Of a stretch of DNA of 62,029 bases, positions 42,049 through 50,766 are shown one piece after another. A model generated the notes under the pieces. The model saw only the letters and a list, made by a program, of their open reading frames with translations. It was not told the DNA's origin and ran no database searches. This DNA is from Rubripirellula obstinata (GTDB lineage: Bacteria > Planctomycetota > Planctomycetia > Pirellulales > Pirellulaceae). The first letter of the stretch is position 1. Each line of letters opens with the position of its first letter. Both the position numbers and the translations under genes were made by a program. Location of the stretch: contig NZ_LWSK01000024.1 in assembly GCF_001642955.1 (NCBI RefSeq), positions 1 through 62,029 on the forward strand, in the 5' to 3' direction.

Positions 42049-43245
42049 CTAAATCGTTGTTGAAACCAAAAACTTGATCTGCCGAACAAGGTTAGCCAGC
42101 CTTCGATGAGCTCGGGGCGAAGCATCAACATCCTCGCAGTCGCTGAACAAGTCTGCCGGATAATCGATCTCGATCGCTTTTAAGTTAATGCTTGGCATGA
42201 AGTCGGCATTGCAACTGACCAACAGATTCGCTGTGCTTTGACGGTCAACGAAAAGGCAATCATCGGGGCGTAGAAAGGATTTCCATTGTTCGCGAAACGA
42301 ACGGGTGGAAACGGCTGAAGCAACGCTTGCTTGGTCAATCGCCAAGTGCTGCAAGAAGGTTGGATCTTTCAATGCTTCGGATTGGATCAGGCATTCAAAA
42401 CTCTCGCTGCCGTCCAAGCGAGTTGCCGTCCAGTAAACCGGTTGCAGTCGTTCTTGCCTGCAGTGTTTACGATCACCTCGTCGTCCGGGTTCGCGTTCAC
42501 CGTAAGCGACAACGATCTTTGCTGGATCACCCGTCAAAACCTTTGGTATGTTCGCTGACCCTCGACGCCGCTTCTGGTTCTGACGCCAATTCGACGACTT
42601 GTTGCTCAGTTGATCACCGATCATGCGGTTGAACGCATCAGTTAACTTGTTCAGCCCAATCGTTTCTGGTTCGATCGATTGCAGAGCTGACACCGTCGCC
42701 TCCAATGTTGACAGAGCATGCTGATCAGGTTCACGGCGAATTCGATACTGTCCCGGCGACGTGGGGGCCAGGCGTACTTTGTTTAACGTCGCCAGTTTTG
42801 GCATATCCCGCAGCAAAGTTTTTGCTTGATGCCAGGTACCGTCGATCACGACCAATTGATCAGGCATCTGATCGGCGGAAAGCTGTGACAATTCGGGGGC
42901 ATTCGGATCGGGGAACAGCAACGCAGCCTTCCCAGACAGCGTCTTGGTTTCAAATTGCTCGGCAAGTTCCTTGTTGTGATTGACCAACAATTCGCAGCGG
43001 CTTAGAGCCTGATGAACGATGCGTGCGGTATTGAAAGGATGAAATCGTTCGCGCCGATGCTGCAGAATCACCACCTCGGTACGATTGTCAATCGACGGAA
43101 TCGAATCACAAAAACACAATCGGTGCGGGCGGAAACATTTCAGGCAGCGTGACGACAACTTGGCTAAGCTTTCGTTGATGTGAAGCGCTGACCAGGAACA
43201 AACGCCAAAACAATCGTCAGCAACCCGAGTAGACGCATCGGCCAA
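42049..43245 (-). CDS. DTW domain tRNA-uridine aminocarboxypropyltransferase with extra C-terminal domain
   Basis: A 398-residue protein. The DTW domain (about 30-225) has the zinc-type CLKCFRPHRLCFCD, VILQHRRERFHPFNTARI and the VVIDGTWHQAK signature (D-G-T-W in place of D-T-W). DTW proteins make acp3U in tRNA using SAM. The C-terminal ~170 residues (from about 235) are not part of that domain and are unknown to me. The 5' end overlaps the end of lnt by 82 bp; a shorter start at a TTG about 85 nt inside would avoid this. The last codons and stop are within a dispersed repeat. Confidence 0.85.
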   Translation of the reverse strand: MADASTRVADDCFGVCSWSALHINESLAKLSSRCLKCFRPHRLCFCDSIPSIDNRTEVVILQHRRERFHPFNTARIVHQALSRCELLVNHNKELAEQFETKTLSGKAALLFPDPNAPELSQLSADQMPDQLVVIDGTWHQAKTLLRDMPKLATLNKVRLAPTSPGQYRIRREPDQHALSTLEATVSALQSIEPETIGLNKLTDAFNRMIGDQLSNKSSNWRQNQKRRRGSANIPKVLTGDPAKIVVAYGEREPGRRGDRKHCRQERLQPVYWTATRLDGSESFECLIQSEALKDPTFLQHLAIDQASVASAVSTRSFREQWKSFLRPDDCLFVDRQSTANLLVSCNADFMPSINLKAIEIDYPADLFSDCEDVDASPRAHRRLANLVRQIKFLVSTTI

Positions 43246-44846
43246 TCACCAATCCGAGCGTAAAAGCTTGTACGCGTATTTTGAGTGGGCTTGGCAATGA
43301 CCTGACCGTTTTCTCCGCGTTCCAAACGATCAACGATCGCCCCACGATCATCAACCCAAGCAGTGGGACCGTTGTTGGCCGAGGAAAGAATTGGGCGGCG
43401 CACACCCACTGCGACCAGTTGAACGCAGCGCAGATGATGTTCGATCAGACTGGAATCGTCGAACCATCCATCGTTGGTGACGGTGACGACGACGTCGGGC
43501 GAAGGTAAACCAGGCCAATGCACCTGAGCACCGGTGACTCGTTCGACTGCTGTTTCGATGCAGATATTTGGCGAAACCAGAGTGTCGCCAACCGGCATGC
43601 GACCGGGCTGTTCGCCGGTCGCCAACCCCATACCGGGCGGCATCAACGAATTGGCACCCGGAATCCAGGGTAAGATCGGAATGTACTCACCGAACATCAC
43701 CAAGTGCATCTTCCCGTACCACGACGCGACGTTACCAGAGGAATCGACATGCAGCACGCCGCTGTAGGATTCTGGATTTTCCCCGAAGCTGATAACGCCA
43801 CAGCCTGCGATGAAGGCGGGCGGTTTTTCCTGGATGTCGTTTTCGATTCCACCTTCGATCATCAATTCGCCCAAGTAGCGGGCACGCCGTTCGATGTACG
43901 CTTGCTGCTCTTTGATACTGGCCGCAAATTCGGCTGCCGGCATTTCTGCTTCCGCTGGCACGACCATATCGTCCGCGGCAACCATCCAAGCCGCTCCGCC
44001 GCTAAACATCGATTCGGGCCACACGACTGCATCGATTGTTTGCTCGCTGCGTTTGACTGCTTCGACGGCCTGTTTTGCGTAGGCTTCAAAAATTTCGAGT
44101 TCGCGTTCCTGGGATTGCAGATAATCGACTTCTTCGTTTCGTTGCAGCAGCAGGAACGTTGCCAACTCTTTGCCTGTTGGTTCCGCCAATCGATAGGACG
44201 CGTAACCAAGCGTTGCCACGACGTAGACAATGGCAATACCAATCGCCGTGATTGCAGACTTGCGATCGACCTTGCCTTTCCAAAAACTAAACACACAAAC
44301 GACAGCCACGTTGACCACCATGACGACCCAGCCGACGCCGTAGGTACCGACCAGATCCGCGATTTGAATCATCGCTGGAACGTCGGCCATCGCGTGCCCG
44401 AGCATCAGCACGGAAATGCCCGACAGAAGGTAATTGCGAACCAGTTCGGTTGTCATCCAAGCCAAGGGCGCGGCTATTTGCAGGCCGATTTTTCGCTCAA
44501 TTAATCGGCGTGCAAGCCAAATGAACAGCAGGTGATACACAGCGAGATAGGCGGACAATGCAAACCAACCGACATAGATTGCAGGGTGGGCGTGGCGAAG
44601 ACCCTGCAGCGACACCATCCAATAAAGCGTCGAAACGGCGACAATGATCCACTTACCACGACGATCCAAGCGTCCGGTCATCAAAATGAGTTTCAGCCAA
44701 GGGACGATGGCAACCAACGCCAACGGCCACCACTGGGTCGGCGGCCCTGCCATCCAAAGCAACACGACTGAGGCGGCGCAGTGCAATGCAACCTGCCGAT
44801 GGGGAATCACGTCGCCGCCGTTGGGATCCATTTTTGTTTCCAGCAT
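43164..44846 (-). CDS. lnt: Apolipoprotein N-acyltransferase Lnt
   Basis: A 560-residue inner-membrane enzyme that adds the third acyl chain to lipoproteins. Eight or so transmembrane segments precede a nitrilase-like periplasmic domain (about 240-510). The expected Glu-Lys-Cys triad is visible as WPES (Glu), YGKMHLVMFGEYIP (Lys) and NICIETAV (Cys), all in order. A last transmembrane helix (about 530-550) closes the protein. The call is firm from these residues and the topology. It shares 82 bp with the start of the DTW gene. Confidence 0.93.
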   Translation of the reverse strand: MLETKMDPNGGDVIPHRQVALHCAASVVLLWMAGPPTQWWPLALVAIVPWLKLILMTGRLDRRGKWIIVAVSTLYWMVSLQGLRHAHPAIYVGWFALSAYLAVYHLLFIWLARRLIERKIGLQIAAPLAWMTTELVRNYLLSGISVLMLGHAMADVPAMIQIADLVGTYGVGWVVMVVNVAVVCVFSFWKGKVDRKSAITAIGIAIVYVVATLGYASYRLAEPTGKELATFLLLQRNEEVDYLQSQERELEIFEAYAKQAVEAVKRSEQTIDAVVWPESMFSGGAAWMVAADDMVVPAEAEMPAAEFAASIKEQQAYIERRARYLGELMIEGGIENDIQEKPPAFIAGCGVISFGENPESYSGVLHVDSSGNVASWYGKMHLVMFGEYIPILPWIPGANSLMPPGMGLATGEQPGRMPVGDTLVSPNICIETAVERVTGAQVHWPGLPSPDVVVTVTNDGWFDDSSLIEHHLRCVQLVAVGVRRPILSSANNGPTAWVDDRGAIVDRLERGENGQVIAKPTQNTRTSFYARIGDWPMRLLGLLTIVLAFVPGQRFTSTKA

Positions 44847-44941
44847 GCCCTGCGTATGTTACAAAGTTGGATAGGATCGTATCTTCGCAGTATTGTTTTG
44901 GCGACTACCAGTCATTATGAAGCGTTACCCGAGGACTATTT

Positions 44942-45844
44942 GTGCGTATTTCGACGACCGTTTTCGCTTTGCTGATTTGCTGCTGGACTGAATCGTTTGC
45001 AGCAGAGCCTGTGCAGGATTCAGAGCCTGTTCAGGATTCCGTAGCTCTGAAAACCAACGTGATCTATGGGACTGTCGATTCGATCGAGATGAAAATGGAT
45101 GTCGCGTTTCCGGATCTGGACAACACGCCATCTCGACCTTGCGTCGTGGTCATTCACGGTGGAGCTTGGCGAAAAGGCGACAAGGCCTCGCATCGTGTTG
45201 AGATCCTTCAATTGGCAAAACGCGGGTATGTCGCGGCAACGCTGGCGTATCGCTTTTGCCCTCAGCACCGTTTTCCTGCTCAAGTCCATGACGTCAAACA
45301 GGCGGTCCGGTTCTTAAGATCACAGGCCGAGCAGTTTGGAATCGATCCGGATCGTTTTGGTGCGGTCGGATATTCCGCCGGCGCTCACTTGGCGATGATG
45401 TTGGGCGTGACGGATTCGGATGACGGTTTAGAAGGCCGAGATATTTGGGCGGAGACGATCGATCAACCTAGCAAGGTGCAGGCCGTGGTTTCGTATTTTG
45501 GCCCGACCGATTTGACTCAGAACAACATTCCCGCGGTTTCGATTCCTCTGGTGGCCGACTTTATCGGCGGCTTGAAGATGGACTTGGGCGACGTCTACGC
45601 GAAGGCGTCACCCATTACCTACGTCGATTCGGCGGATGCACCGATGCTGTTGTTCCAGGGAACATCCGATCCGCTGGTGCCTTATCAACAAGGAATCCTG
45701 ATGAGTGAAAAGCTTTCCAAAGCAGGGTTGGATGGGCGGATGGAATTGTTGTTTGGTGCTGGGCACGGTTGGGGCGGAGACCTGGCTGACGAAACCAGGC
45801 AAGAGGCTTGGCAGTTCTTCGACGCCCAATTACGAAAAAATTAG
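44942..45844 (+). CDS. Exported alpha/beta hydrolase (esterase/lipase-like)
   Basis: A 300-residue secreted enzyme with a signal peptide (MRISTTVFALLICCWTESFAA). The fold has VVVIHGGAWRKGDK (oxyanion-hole H-G-G, ~70), GYSAGAHLAMMLG (nucleophile Ser, ~142), DAPMLLFQGTSDPLVP (Asp) and a late His in GAGHGWGG, i.e. a complete triad. This is the pattern of the BD-FAE/acetyl-esterase branch; the substrate is unknown. The start is GTG with GAGG 7 nt upstream. It is convergent with and overlaps by 4 bp the thioesterase gene. Confidence 0.9.
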   Translation: MRISTTVFALLICCWTESFAAEPVQDSEPVQDSVALKTNVIYGTVDSIEMKMDVAFPDLDNTPSRPCVVVIHGGAWRKGDKASHRVEILQLAKRGYVAATLAYRFCPQHRFPAQVHDVKQAVRFLRSQAEQFGIDPDRFGAVGYSAGAHLAMMLGVTDSDDGLEGRDIWAETIDQPSKVQAVVSYFGPTDLTQNNIPAVSIPLVADFIGGLKMDLGDVYAKASPITYVDSADAPMLLFQGTSDPLVPYQQGILMSEKLSKAGLDGRMELLFGAGHGWGGDLADETRQEAWQFFDAQLRKN

Positions 45845-46260
45845 TTACGAAAGAAGCAATCAGGCAACCGCGTCGGCTTGCCTGTCTTGCCGATGCAGGC
45901 GATCGTTGAATCGGCTTCGACAATCGTTTGCCCATCACGATCGATCGCATAGTGATGCTGAATCCGCACCTTACCGATTTTGGTCACAGTCGTCGTTAAC
46001 GTTAGCAGATCGTCGAATTCTGCGGCCGCTTGGTACCGCAGATTCATCTCGGTGACGACCAGCATGAAACCGTTGTCCTCCAGATCTTTGTAGCGTATCC
46101 CAGCCTCACGAAGCATTTCGATGCGGCCTCGTTCAAAGTACTTCAGGTAGTTGGAATGATGAACGCGTCGCTGGCCATCGGTTTCATAGTACGTCACTCG
46201 GAAGCTCTGTTTGAACTTCCACGAAGCGGGGTTGGTCGAGTCGGGAGTTTCTGGCGTCAT
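45841..46260 (-). CDS. Acyl-CoA thioesterase, 4HBT hotdog family
   Basis: A 139-residue cytosolic protein. The 4HBT pattern YYETDGQRRVHHSNYLKYFERGRIEML contains the Asp-x-x-x-x-x-x-H-x-x-Y active site of the YbgC/4-hydroxybenzoyl-CoA type, followed by GFMLVVTEMNLRYQAAAEFDDLL. It hydrolyses short or aromatic acyl-CoA; the substrate is not predictable. GTG at 46263 precedes the ATG. It ends convergently with the esterase. Confidence 0.9.
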   Translation of the reverse strand: MTPETPDSTNPASWKFKQSFRVTYYETDGQRRVHHSNYLKYFERGRIEMLREAGIRYKDLEDNGFMLVVTEMNLRYQAAAEFDDLLTLTTTVTKIGKVRIQHHYAIDRDGQTIVEADSTIACIGKTGKPTRLPDCFFRN

Positions 46261-46421
46261 CACGATCCAGTTAAGGGCGGGAATTGGGGGCGAGTTTTCG
46301 ACTGGTTTGACCGCAGAGTATCGAAAAGCCTAGAATCTCGCTAACGCCGTTAGCCATCAAATGACTCGCAACCTTGTGTCGGCGACAAACCTACCGCGAT
46401 ATTGTCCACGAAAGAAAACTT

Positions 46422-46925
46422 ATGAGTATTGGTGACGGATCAAGCACTGCCTTCCAAACGGCTCGTGGAGAAGATTATCCGGCACTTCGTCAGTTCACCA
46501 TTTTCCTGGAAAACCGCGTCGGTCAATTGACGGAGGTGGTCAAACGTTTCGAGGGCACCGGCATTCGCATCTGTGCGATATCGATCGCCGATGCGACCGA
46601 GTGTGCGTTCGTACGATTCCTGCTCAGTGATGCTGACCGTGGACGCGAAATCCTAGAACGCAGCGGCCTGGGCATCATCGAAACCGACTTGGTCGGCGTT
46701 GAATTGCCCTCTGGCAATCAACCCTTGCTGTCGATTTGTTCGGCACTGCTGCAAGCCGAACTCAATATCACTCAAGCCTATTCATTGATTGTCCGCCCCA
46801 ACGGAAAACCAGCGGTGGCGATCATGGTTGAAAACCCCGAATCGGCGATCAACACGCTTCGCGAAAAAGGATTCACGATCATCACCGAAGGTGACTTGAG
46901 CGACGATCCCACGCGCGAGAACTGA
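46422..46925 (+). CDS. Tandem ACT-domain protein
   Basis: A 167-residue soluble protein with two ACT-like units: QFTIFLENRVGQLTEVVKRFEGTGIRICAISIAD (about 21-53) and SICSALLQAELNITQAYSLIVRPNGKPAVAIMV (about 98-130). The G-x-L-x-x-V and N-I/I-R-I-pattern fit the ligand-binding ACT fold used for amino-acid sensing. There is no catalytic domain, as in acetolactate-synthase-type regulators. The ATG at 46422 is chosen over the open frame to 46374. Confidence 0.85.
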   Translation: MSIGDGSSTAFQTARGEDYPALRQFTIFLENRVGQLTEVVKRFEGTGIRICAISIADATECAFVRFLLSDADRGREILERSGLGIIETDLVGVELPSGNQPLLSICSALLQAELNITQAYSLIVRPNGKPAVAIMVENPESAINTLREKGFTIITEGDLSDDPTREN

Positions 46926-46959
46926 TTCGTCGATGTTTCCAACGATAGTGGTCAGTCGC

Positions 46960-47105
46960 TGGCCGTAAGGCCTCGGGCTATCGCGGTAGGCCCGGCTTTA
47001 ATCGACAGGCCGTGACGCACCCGGCAACGCGGTAGGCCCGGCCGCTTACGCGTCGCGGCTCACTTTATTCGATCGGTCGTGACGCACTCGGCAGAGGGCT
47101 TCCGC
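46960..47105. repeat. Family E repeats between two convergent genes
   Basis: Two partly overlapping copies of the ggtaggcccggc phrase (46990 and 47030), the second in full length (gcccggccgcttacgcgtcg), then gacgcactcggcagagggct, a family F-like end. It lies between the ACT-protein gene and the DUF1571 gene. Confidence 0.75.
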
Positions 47106-47107
47106 TA

Positions 47108-47977
47108 CTACGAATGAAAATTGTAGTCAGCGTTGTACGGGTCAAAGTCTTTGTCGGTCAGCCCCACATTTACCTTCAAATCAAGGTAGTTGTATTCCTC
47201 GATCACTTCCAACGGTGCACCTGCTCGCTTGGGCCAATCGTAGGCGATGTAGCGAATCGGCAGCGAAAGTTGGTCGTCGATAAAGACCTGAGCCTGATAG
47301 AAATCGAGGCCTTCGACCTTGGTTGGGCTGGTGACTTGCAACACGGTACAGATGCGATCTTTGACGCGAGCGTTCTTACGGAACTCGCATTGCACGTCGG
47401 GCTGCTCACGCGCCTTTTGACCACGCTCAATCAGCTTGACGATCAAGTTTTCGACGCCAACTTCGGTCATCGGATAACGTTGCCCACGCATCGCCAACAT
47501 GCCTGTTGGTGGAATCGTGACGGTTGGCAAAAAACGGCCTTTGAATCCGCCTTCGTGTGCGATCAAGTTACCTTCGTTTTGGTTTTCCACGTAAATGACT
47601 TCGCGGCCCTTCACGCTGGAAGGTTTCAGAAAACGAATGTAGACGCTGAGCGGTTGAGTGATCTGTCCGCCGGATTGTTTGCGGTTGCGAACCTTGACTT
47701 CCATGAATTCATGTTCGCCAAGCGTGTCGCCAATGCGTTCACGTTTGATCAGCGTTGCGGTGTAATCGTTCACGTTGGCTCGGCATCCGACCAAACTGGT
47801 GCGAGCCAGATCGAGGGCACGATCAAGCGGGTGTTGTGTGGTCGGGCGTGCTGCCATGCTGGAGGCGTTGGCGACGCGATGAACGGGTTCGGCCAGGCCG
47901 TTGTCTTGGGCACTGACGGTGGTGGCGGTAAACATCGATCCGGCTAGCAGAGCGAATTGTCGGCGATCGAGTTTCAT
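47108..47977 (-). CDS. DUF1571 domain protein with twin-arginine-like signal
   Basis: A 289-residue protein. The N-terminus MKLDRRQFALLAGSMF has two Arg followed by x-F-x-L-L, as in Tat signals, then a short hydrophobic stretch and T-V-S-A-Q. The domain (about 55-285) carries DUF1571 phrases: CRANVNDYTATLIKRERIGD, VYIRFLKPSSVKGREVIYVENQNEGNLIAHEGG and DKDFDPYNADYNF at the end. DUF1571 proteins may be lipid/lipoprotein-carrier-like; this is not proven. The ATG at 47977 starts the signal; the frame runs to 48064. Confidence 0.87.
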   Translation of the reverse strand: MKLDRRQFALLAGSMFTATTVSAQDNGLAEPVHRVANASSMAARPTTQHPLDRALDLARTSLVGCRANVNDYTATLIKRERIGDTLGEHEFMEVKVRNRKQSGGQITQPLSVYIRFLKPSSVKGREVIYVENQNEGNLIAHEGGFKGRFLPTVTIPPTGMLAMRGQRYPMTEVGVENLIVKLIERGQKAREQPDVQCEFRKNARVKDRICTVLQVTSPTKVEGLDFYQAQVFIDDQLSLPIRYIAYDWPKRAGAPLEVIEEYNYLDLKVNVGLTDKDFDPYNADYNFHS

Positions 47978-48338
47978 CGTGAATGCATCCTTGCAGTAAT
48001 GTTGCGCGCCAGCAAATTGACCTCTGCCGGCGAAGCGAGTTCGGCGTTCTTGCGTTATCGTCACGATCGTGACGCGCGAATCAAATGATTCTTTCCTCGA
48101 TTGAGACGCTTCACCAATCGTTGCAGGGTGCCCAATCGGAAAAGCGTCGTCGAAACCGTGCTGTTTTGTTTCTCAGGCAGCGAGAACCACTCGTTCATAA
48201 CAAGCCAAGAACAGCGGCAGCAAGGTGATTCTGACGGTTTCTCTCAATCACCGACCCCAATCGTGCCGATCAAGATAACCGGCAAGGTCTTCCTAGATTA
48301 CCGAGCCCGCAATTTGCACGCTTCCAAGTGGACCCGCC
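47978..48338. other. Intergenic gap with no recognised feature
   Basis: This 361-bp gap between divergent genes should hold promoters for the DUF1571 gene and the His-rich gene. I see no repeat family and no convincing gene; an open frame at 48101-48457 overlaps the start of the next gene in another phase and has no family features. Confidence 0.5.
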
Positions 48339-49022
48339 ATGCTGTCGATCTTCAACGTTATTCGCCGTTCGCACATCGTTCTATTGATGGGTGTCGCCTG
48401 CTTCGCGTGCGAACCAACTTGTCTGGGGCAAGAAACCGAGTGGTCGCCGTACCGTGAAACTGATCGTTCGCGTGAACAGATTTCTCGTCGTGTCCAGCAA
48501 AAGCAAATCAAGCTTCCGCCGCCGGTTCGTTTGGCCCAATTCCAAGAGCCGACGATTCAATCGATTCAGCCAGATGATTTCGGCCAACAGCACGTCGATC
48601 ACTCGACCCTGCATCGCGAAGCCGTGTCCGGGTTTTCCGAGAGTGCTCCGGCGCATGCCGTCATTCGTCCTCCTGCGGCGCGAAACAATCAACGTTCGAC
48701 TGCGTCGGGATCGCGATCACATTCATTGGCTCATCCTGGCGGCCATCACGCCGGAAACTCATCGCACTCAGACGGGCTTTTCCATCAAGACGACCGCCAG
48801 CATCTGCCAGGCCCGCCGCTGCACGGTCAACACTTGAAGTTTGCAAAGAAGAAATGGCCGCTCGGTCCGATGCAACCACGTCAAGCAAACATCCCAGGTG
48901 GCCGAGAACGACCGACTTGGAAACAGCCCTATTCCTACGGCTATTTTGGGTCCAGCAGCAATCGACACTGGGGCACCCATCATGGATACCGAGACCGTTA
49001 CACGGAATACCGATACCGATAA
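48339..49022 (+). CDS. Exported His-rich hypothetical protein
   Basis: A 227-residue protein. It begins with a signal sequence (about 31 residues, IVLLMGVACFACEPTCLGQ). The mature chain is basic and low-complexity: Gln/Arg at 45-75, a His-rich region at ~115-165 (HSLAHPGGHHAG, HLPGPPLHGQHLKF) and a Tyr/Arg-rich tail. It has 20 or so His residues and could bind metal, but this is only composition. No family was recognised, and alternative frames overlap it; the real-gene status rests on the signal peptide. Confidence 0.55.
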   Translation: MLSIFNVIRRSHIVLLMGVACFACEPTCLGQETEWSPYRETDRSREQISRRVQQKQIKLPPPVRLAQFQEPTIQSIQPDDFGQQHVDHSTLHREAVSGFSESAPAHAVIRPPAARNNQRSTASGSRSHSLAHPGGHHAGNSSHSDGLFHQDDRQHLPGPPLHGQHLKFAKKKWPLGPMQPRQANIPGGRERPTWKQPYSYGYFGSSSNRHWGTHHGYRDRYTEYRYR

Positions 49023-49219
49023 CGACTCATTGCTTGATTGCCGATTGGCTCTATCATCAGGGTGCGATCAAGTTCCAAAGCTATTGGTTTTCTTTCACTC
49101 GCAATTCGCGAAATGAAGACATCGAAGTAGCACAACGTTTTTTCATGTTGCGGAACCGAAGGCCGGAACGGGCACGCTAATCGATTTGAGTTCAAAAGTA
49201 GGCCGAAGCGAGTGAAACC

Positions 49220-49618
49220 GTGCAAGTGACGCTGGGACTTGCCGTTCTGGCTCTCCTAGTCGTTTTGTTCCAGACGGTCCTGCTCACAAAGTGGGGATCC
49301 TGTTGGGGCCAGGCGTACATGTGCGGCGCTGATGTGTCGATGACCAGTCTGGTTGTGATGACGCTTCTAAAGCTCGACTATCGAATGATCGTGACCGCCA
49401 AGATCATGGTGCGGCAAGCAGGTTTGCCGATTGATCGTGACCGCGGAATCTCTACCGCGCGATTGCAAGCTCATGCACTGGCCGGCGGAGAACGGGGAAT
49501 AAGTGTCGGCTTTCGCAGGGGACGTCGTCTTAATTACTGCCGGATTGGTGTCGTCACTCATCCCGAGGGAAGTCGAATAAATCAAGGCAAATTGTCTTTG
49601 ATCGATCCGCGATCATAA
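49220..49618 (+). pseudogene. Truncated FloA-like (flotillin-like) gene remnant
   Basis: The first ~90 residues match the N-terminus of flotillin-like FloA: a hydrophobic segment (VTLGLAVLALLVVLFQTVLL), then DVSMTSLVVMTLLKLD, a middle I-V-x-x-K-I-M-V-R-Q-A-G-L, and STARLQAHALAGG at 49450-49489. FloA proteins are ~330 residues; here the frame continues about 43 residues as unrelated sequence to a stop at 49618, joining the repeat that follows. The start is GTG. It lacks the SPFH domain and probably is not functional. NfeD-family partners are 27 kb away (21646-24533). Confidence 0.6.
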
Positions 49619-49829
49619 CGCTGGTGAATAGTCCCGGCGGGACGGAAGCTCTCTGCCGGGGATGCAAATCCCCGGATGGCAGCGCTATATCTCACTTTTT
49701 CTCTGTAACCAATTCTCTGGCTCGGTTTCGCGGCGTAGCCGCGAAACCGAGCCAGAGAATTGATGTGGGGCAGCCATCCGGGTGCTCGCGCACCCGGCAG
49801 GGAGCTGCCGGCCCGCCGGGCCTAAGCCA
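49608..49829. repeat. Family F element with inserted perfect hairpin
   Basis: Inverted relative of 35050-35217. The order of the phrases gatccgcgatcataacgctg, ccggggatgcaaatccccgg and gcagggagctgccgg is the same read on the other strand. Between 49700 and 49765 it holds extra sequence absent from the relative, a perfect hairpin with 25-bp arms at 49710-49734 and 49738-49762 and a 3-nt loop gta. Confidence 0.85.
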
Positions 49830-49852
49830 TCACTCTATGCCGGAACAGTTAA

Positions 49853-49958
49853 GTAGGCCGGAACAAGGAGTCTTCGACGCAGTTCCGGCAATCCGCGCCA
49901 TCACTCTAAGCCGACACTCTATGCCGGAACAGCGCCGAAGCGGCTCGTTGCCGGCCTA
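49853..49958. repeat. Single family D repeat, inverted
   Basis: A copy of the 18652-18953 unit in the opposite orientation, starting gtaggccggaacaaggagtc and ending gccggcctac, with a partly changed middle (cactctaagccgacactcta). Confidence 0.8.
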
Positions 49959-50263
49959 CGTCCTGCGGCTTACCGAAGACTCGCTGTTGCTCGTTTCGGA
50001 CACCCCAAGCTGGCACTCATCGCTGCTGCTGTGGCTACATGCTGGCGGTCAGCGAAACCACTCGTTCGCTATTGAGCCGGTAATGCTGTATACTTCAGCC
50101 TAACGAAACGAGATCCAATCGCGTTTCGTGTTCTGTGTCGACGCGATCTAATCAACATCGTTGCTAACGATTGCCTCTGATCCGACGTCGCACTTCTTTG
50201 ATCGCCGCGTTCCTTCTGGACGACTGGCGAGTTGCTTTTTAAGAGAACAGGTAGGAAAAAGTT
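49959..50263. other. Intergenic leader upstream of the STAS gene
   Basis: No gene seen in these 305 bp. A TATACT (about 50091) lies 170 nt upstream of the STAS gene without a good -35. The phrase ctacatgctggcggtcagc at 50035 resembles the flank of the family A hairpins. Confidence 0.4.
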
Positions 50264-50698
50264 ATGGCACAAGTACGCCATCGAACCTTTGAGATTTTTG
50301 ACTTTGAACAGGAAGCCAGCGACGCGCTCGCGACCAAATCGGCTCGTGTCAACACCTACGCACTCGATCCCGATCTTTGGCGATTCCTGCAGCTTGACGT
50401 AACGATCAGGCCAACCGGCGTGACGCATGTGATGTTCAAGAATCCGACCATGGTTAACGCCGAATCAATCAGCGAATTGCGTAAAGACTTTGCTGATCTG
50501 GCAGAGCATTTGACCAACGGTAGTCGTGTGTTGTTGGATTTCGCGGGCGTAACCGAATTCGACCGCGATGCAGTGATCAAGATCGGCGAATTTCGTGTCG
50601 TGCTGCAAAACAAGGGCAGCCGCGTCGTGCTGTGCAATCTGGATACGGAAGCCCGAGCATCGTTTTTCCCCAACCTGATCAAGGATAACGCAAAATAG
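50264..50698 (+). CDS. STAS-domain protein (anti-sigma antagonist-like)
   Basis: A 144-residue soluble protein. A ~45-residue N-terminus leads into a STAS fold (about 48-138): VTHVMFKNPTMVNAESISELRKDFADLAE, RVLLDFAGVTEFDRDAVIKIGEFRVVLQNKGSRVVLCNLDTEA. The usual phosphorylatable Ser position (D-x-S) reads E-F-D-R-D, so control by phosphorylation is doubtful. A clear ribosome site GGTAGGA precedes the ATG. It is followed 68 bp later by a MoxR gene. No kinase partner is adjacent. Confidence 0.8.
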   Translation: MAQVRHRTFEIFDFEQEASDALATKSARVNTYALDPDLWRFLQLDVTIRPTGVTHVMFKNPTMVNAESISELRKDFADLAEHLTNGSRVLLDFAGVTEFDRDAVIKIGEFRVVLQNKGSRVVLCNLDTEARASFFPNLIKDNAK

Positions 50699-50766
50699 AT
50701 CGCACTCGCTGGCGACTGCTACAATGCTGTTTTGCAGATTGAAAACGATCGCCGAGACAAAACACC

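Noticed and set aside
49624-50103. A 159-codon frame over the family F, J and D repeats
   Set aside because: It reads across three repeat families; no conserved protein signature.
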